Below, piece after piece: positions 13,446-15,823 of a stretch of 15,823 bases of DNA. The notes under the pieces are model-generated. The model did not search any database and was not told where the DNA came from. It saw only the letters and a program-made list of their open reading frames with translations. Numbering within the stretch: position 1 is the first letter of the stretch; every line of letters starts with the position of its first letter. The position numbers were made by a program, and so were the translations under genes. The DNA is from Rhodobacteraceae bacterium UBA2553 (GTDB lineage Bacteria > Pseudomonadota > Alphaproteobacteria > Rhodobacterales > Rhodobacteraceae). The DNA is taken from positions 2,691-18,513 of the forward strand of contig DDMF01000136.1 in assembly GCA_002340515.1 (NCBI GenBank), in the 5' to 3' direction.

Positions 13446-14702
13446 TTATCCGTCGAGTCGCACAAGAGCGTGGCGTTTTTTACCAGCCGACAGTTTCATT
13501 GGCAGTTCCAAGTCGTCTGTGCTGACCATCATCCCCGCGTCTTCGAGGGGGGCATCATTTACGCGCGCGCCATTTTCAGAAATCAATCGCTTGGCCTCTT
13601 TACCGGATTTCACCAGCCCTGCTTTTACGATCAGTTGAACAATAGAAATGCCGTCGCCAATGTCTTGGGCCGTCAAGCTGATGGTTGGCAGGTCGTCCCC
13701 GGTGCCACCTTTCTCAAACACTTCGCGAGCTGTCGCCTCGGCTGCTTTTGCAGCCTCTTCGCCGTGCGCAAGCTTTGTAACTTCGTTGGCCAACACGATT
13801 TTCGCATCGTTGATGTCAGACCCTTCCAAAGCGCCCAGACGTTCGCATTCCTCGAGCGGTAACTCGGTGTAAAGTTTCAGGAAACGCCCCACGTCCGCAT
13901 CGGTGGTATTGCGCCAGAACTGCCAAAACTCGTAGGAGGAAAGCATGTCTGAGTTCAACCAAATCGCCCCAGAGAGCGATTTCCCCATTTTTTTGCCGTC
14001 TGATGTGGTCAGAAGCGGCGAGGTCAGGCCAAAGATCTGATTGTCGAGCACGCGACGGGTGAGGTCGATCCCGTTAACAATATTGCCCCATTGATCCGAT
14101 CCACCCATCTGAAGCAAACAGCCATAGCGGCGATTAAGCTCCAAGAAATCATAGGCTTGCAGGATCATGTAGTTGAACTCAAGGAACGACAGGCTTTGTT
14201 CGCGGTCCAAACGGGACTTTACGCTTTCAAATGACAACATCCGGTTGACCGAAAAATGGCGACCAATATCGCGCAAAAAGTCCAGATAGTTTAGGTCATC
14301 CAGCCATTCTGCGTTGTTGATCATCACGGCCTTGCTGTCATTCTCAGCGTCATAATCAATGTAGTTGGCAAATACCTTTTTGATGCCGGCGATGTTGTCG
14401 TCGATCTGATCCGGGGTCAGCAATGGGCGTTCATCGGCCCGAAAAGATGGATCACCCACCTTTGTCGTACCACCGCCCATCAAAGTGATCGGTTTATGAC
14501 CGGTTTTTTGCAACCAGCGCAACATCATGATTTGGATCAGCGACCCCACATGCAGTGATTTTGCAGTGGCGTCAAAGCCGATATAGGCCGGCACGACACC
14601 TTCGACCAAAGCTTCGTCAAGCGATTGATAATCGGTACAATCAGCCAGAAAGCCGCGCTCGATCATCACACGCATGAAGTCGGATTTTGGGTGGTAGGTC
14701 AT
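13446..14702 (-). CDS. tyrS: Tyrosyl-tRNA synthetase
   Basis: A 418-residue class I synthetase that charges tRNA-Tyr with tyrosine. It has the HIGH-type motif HVGS (51-54), the tyrosine pocket segment GGSDQWGNIVNG (200-211), the KMSKS-type motif KKMGKS (237-242), and a C-terminal S4 RNA-binding domain (about 355-418, LVKSGKEAKRLISENGARVND). I choose ATG 14702 (MTYHPKSDFM) because the conserved family sequence begins there; an ATG at 14717 (MDRKT) is possible, and neither has a good Shine-Dalgarno. The open frame continues upstream to 15212 only by running antisense through anmK. tyrS and anmK diverge from a 66-base gap, a pairing often seen in Rhodobacterales. Confidence 0.96.
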   Translation of the reverse strand: MTYHPKSDFMRVMIERGFLADCTDYQSLDEALVEGVVPAYIGFDATAKSLHVGSLIQIMMLRWLQKTGHKPITLMGGGTTKVGDPSFRADERPLLTPDQIDDNIAGIKKVFANYIDYDAENDSKAVMINNAEWLDDLNYLDFLRDIGRHFSVNRMLSFESVKSRLDREQSLSFLEFNYMILQAYDFLELNRRYGCLLQMGGSDQWGNIVNGIDLTRRVLDNQIFGLTSPLLTTSDGKKMGKSLSGAIWLNSDMLSSYEFWQFWRNTTDADVGRFLKLYTELPLEECERLGALEGSDINDAKIVLANEVTKLAHGEEAAKAAEATAREVFEKGGTGDDLPTISLTAQDIGDGISIVQLIVKAGLVKSGKEAKRLISENGARVNDAPLEDAGMMVSTDDLELPMKLSAGKKRHALVRLDG

Positions 14703-14768
14703 CGTTTTTCGGTCCATGTTTATCGTTGAGCCTTCCGTATAAACGGGGGGGCGCAAAAGGGGAAGAGC

Positions 14769-15823
14769 ATGTTGAAAAACGGAGCGGTTTGGTCGTTGGG
14801 GTGCATGTCGGGAACCTCGCTGGATGGGGTCGATGCAGCCATGGTTTTGACCAATGGCGAGGAAATTGTGAAATTTGGTAAAAGCGCGTTTTCTGCTTAT
14901 GCCCCTTCCGAGCAAAAGCAACTTCGATCCGTGTTGGGGGCTTGGCCGGAAGACGAAGGTGTGACCAGTGCCGCTGAAATGATTGAAACAAAACATGCTG
15001 TACTGCTGTCGCAATTTAGCAATGAAGAAATTGATATCATCGGGTTTCATGGACAAACTCTGGCGCATGATCCGCATGGGCGCGGCACACATCAAGCTGG
15101 CGACGGGCAAGTCTTGGCAGAGTTGACGGAGCGTATGGTGGTTTGGGACTTCAGATCCACAGACGTACAACTGGGCGGGGAAGGGGCGCCACTTGCGCCC
15201 TTTTTCCATCATGCCTGCGCGCGATTTGTTGGCGCGACTGACCCGCTGATCTTTTTGAATTTAGGTGGCGTTGGGAATGTCACATGGGTGGACCCCACCA
15301 TCCCTAGTCCCGAAATCGCCGGTGCGTGTTTAGCGTTTGACACGGGTCCTGCGAATGCGCCGATCAATGATTTGATGCAGCTGCGATTTGGAAAACCATA
15401 TGACGAAGACGGCGCAATGGCGCTTTCGGGAACTGTGGACGAGCAAATTGTCGATCGCTTCATGTCCCATGGCTATTTTTTGCGGATCCCTCCGAAATCT
15501 CTCGATCGCGATAGTTTCACTGATTTGGGCGATGCAGTTTGCGCGCTGAGCGACCCGGATGCTGTCGCCACTTTGGTGGCCTGCTCTGCTGCGGCTGTTG
15601 CTCGTGGGCTAGAGCATTGCCCGCGCCCCCCGAAACAAATTCTGGTCACCGGAGGCGGGCGCCATAACGCGGCCATGATGGCCCAGTTGCGCGCACGTTG
15701 CTCTGTTCCGGTGTTGCCAATTGATGATGTCGGGCTAGATGGCGACATGCTTGAAGCACAGGCCTTTGCCTATCTTGCGGTCCGGGTCGCGCGCGGCCTG
15801 CCAACCAGTTGCCCCACCACCAC
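14769..15823 (+). CDS. anmK: Anhydro-N-acetylmuramic acid kinase (3' end missing)
   Basis: The open frame covers 351 codons and runs off the right edge. AnmK opens and phosphorylates 1,6-anhydro-MurNAc to MurNAc 6-phosphate in peptidoglycan recycling in the cytoplasm. The N-terminal phosphate loop GCMSGTSLDGVDAA (11-24), GFHGQTLAHDP, DFRSTDVQLGGEGAPLAPFFH with the catalytic-site aspartate, LNLGGVGNVTWV, FDTGPANAPINDLM, VTGGGRHNAAMM and LDGDMLEAQAFAYLAVR are all in place. The last visible residues (RGLPTSCP) resemble the usual near-terminal LRGLPLSFP, so only a dozen or so codons are probably missing. GGGGAAG precedes the ATG, and TATAAA at 14738-14743 may be its -10. It diverges from tyrS. 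Confidence 0.95.
   Translation, partial: MLKNGAVWSLGCMSGTSLDGVDAAMVLTNGEEIVKFGKSAFSAYAPSEQKQLRSVLGAWPEDEGVTSAAEMIETKHAVLLSQFSNEEIDIIGFHGQTLAHDPHGRGTHQAGDGQVLAELTERMVVWDFRSTDVQLGGEGAPLAPFFHHACARFVGATDPLIFLNLGGVGNVTWVDPTIPSPEIAGACLAFDTGPANAPINDLMQLRFGKPYDEDGAMALSGTVDEQIVDRFMSHGYFLRIPPKSLDRDSFTDLGDAVCALSDPDAVATLVACSAAAVARGLEHCPRPPKQILVTGGGRHNAAMMAQLRARCSVPVLPIDDVGLDGDMLEAQAFAYLAVRVARGLPTSCPTT

Noticed and set aside
14703..15212. N-terminal extension of the tyrS frame by about 170 codons
   Set aside because: It is antisense to the clear anmK coding sequence, and known TyrS homology begins at 14702.

Overview
The window looks like core chromosome of an alphaproteobacterium of the Rhodobacterales (Roseobacter/Rhodobacteraceae type). 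Grounds are protein resemblance from memory, not a search: a pyruvate dehydrogenase E1-beta that carries its own lipoyl domain, a short FtsB/DivIC, a HemP ending in the typical TRAGKLILTK tail, and TyrS, TrpE and AnmK sequences of the kind found in that group. GC is moderate. I see no phage, insertion-sequence transposase, CRISPR array, rRNA or tRNA. Most of the window is housekeeping metabolism.

Layout. Positions 1-2703 (minus) hold pdhA-pdhB-pdhC, the E1-alpha, E1-beta and start of E2 of pyruvate dehydrogenase, read from a promoter with an 8+8 bp dyad just downstream of its -10. A 100-bp imperfect palindromic repeat (2841-2940) separates pdhA from ftsB (2963-3295). Next on the minus strand come a class I fructose-bisphosphate aldolase (3443-4336), a tiny hemP (4550-4720) overlapped by a possible 45-codon ORF, and pgk (4998-6191). 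Intrinsic terminators follow the aldolase and pgk genes. On the plus strand, two overlapping cyclophilin genes (one cytosolic, one membrane anchored; 6335-7466) are followed by a secreted DUF3179 protein (7551-8525), whose Shine-Dalgarno is buried in a 13-bp stem. A second copy of the 100-bp repeat, inverted relative to the first (8534-8633), and a bidirectional terminator close this convergent unit.

The minus strand then carries ppiD-trpE (12068 down to 8706) as a tight two-gene operon, a class I/II aminotransferase (12141-13322), and tyrS (13446-14702). Divergent from tyrS is anmK, which runs off the right edge.

Functionally, aldolase, Pgk and pyruvate dehydrogenase make a central-carbon block (lower glycolysis/gluconeogenesis to acetyl-CoA). 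TrpE, the aminotransferase and TyrS concern amino acids and translation. FtsB, AnmK, PpiD and the anchored cyclophilin act at the cell envelope. No wholly new multi-gene system is visible. The least explained signals are the pair of 100-bp inverted repeats, the dyad at the pdhA promoter, the iron-operator-like hemP leader with its overlapping small ORF, and the start-site hairpin of the DUF3179 gene.
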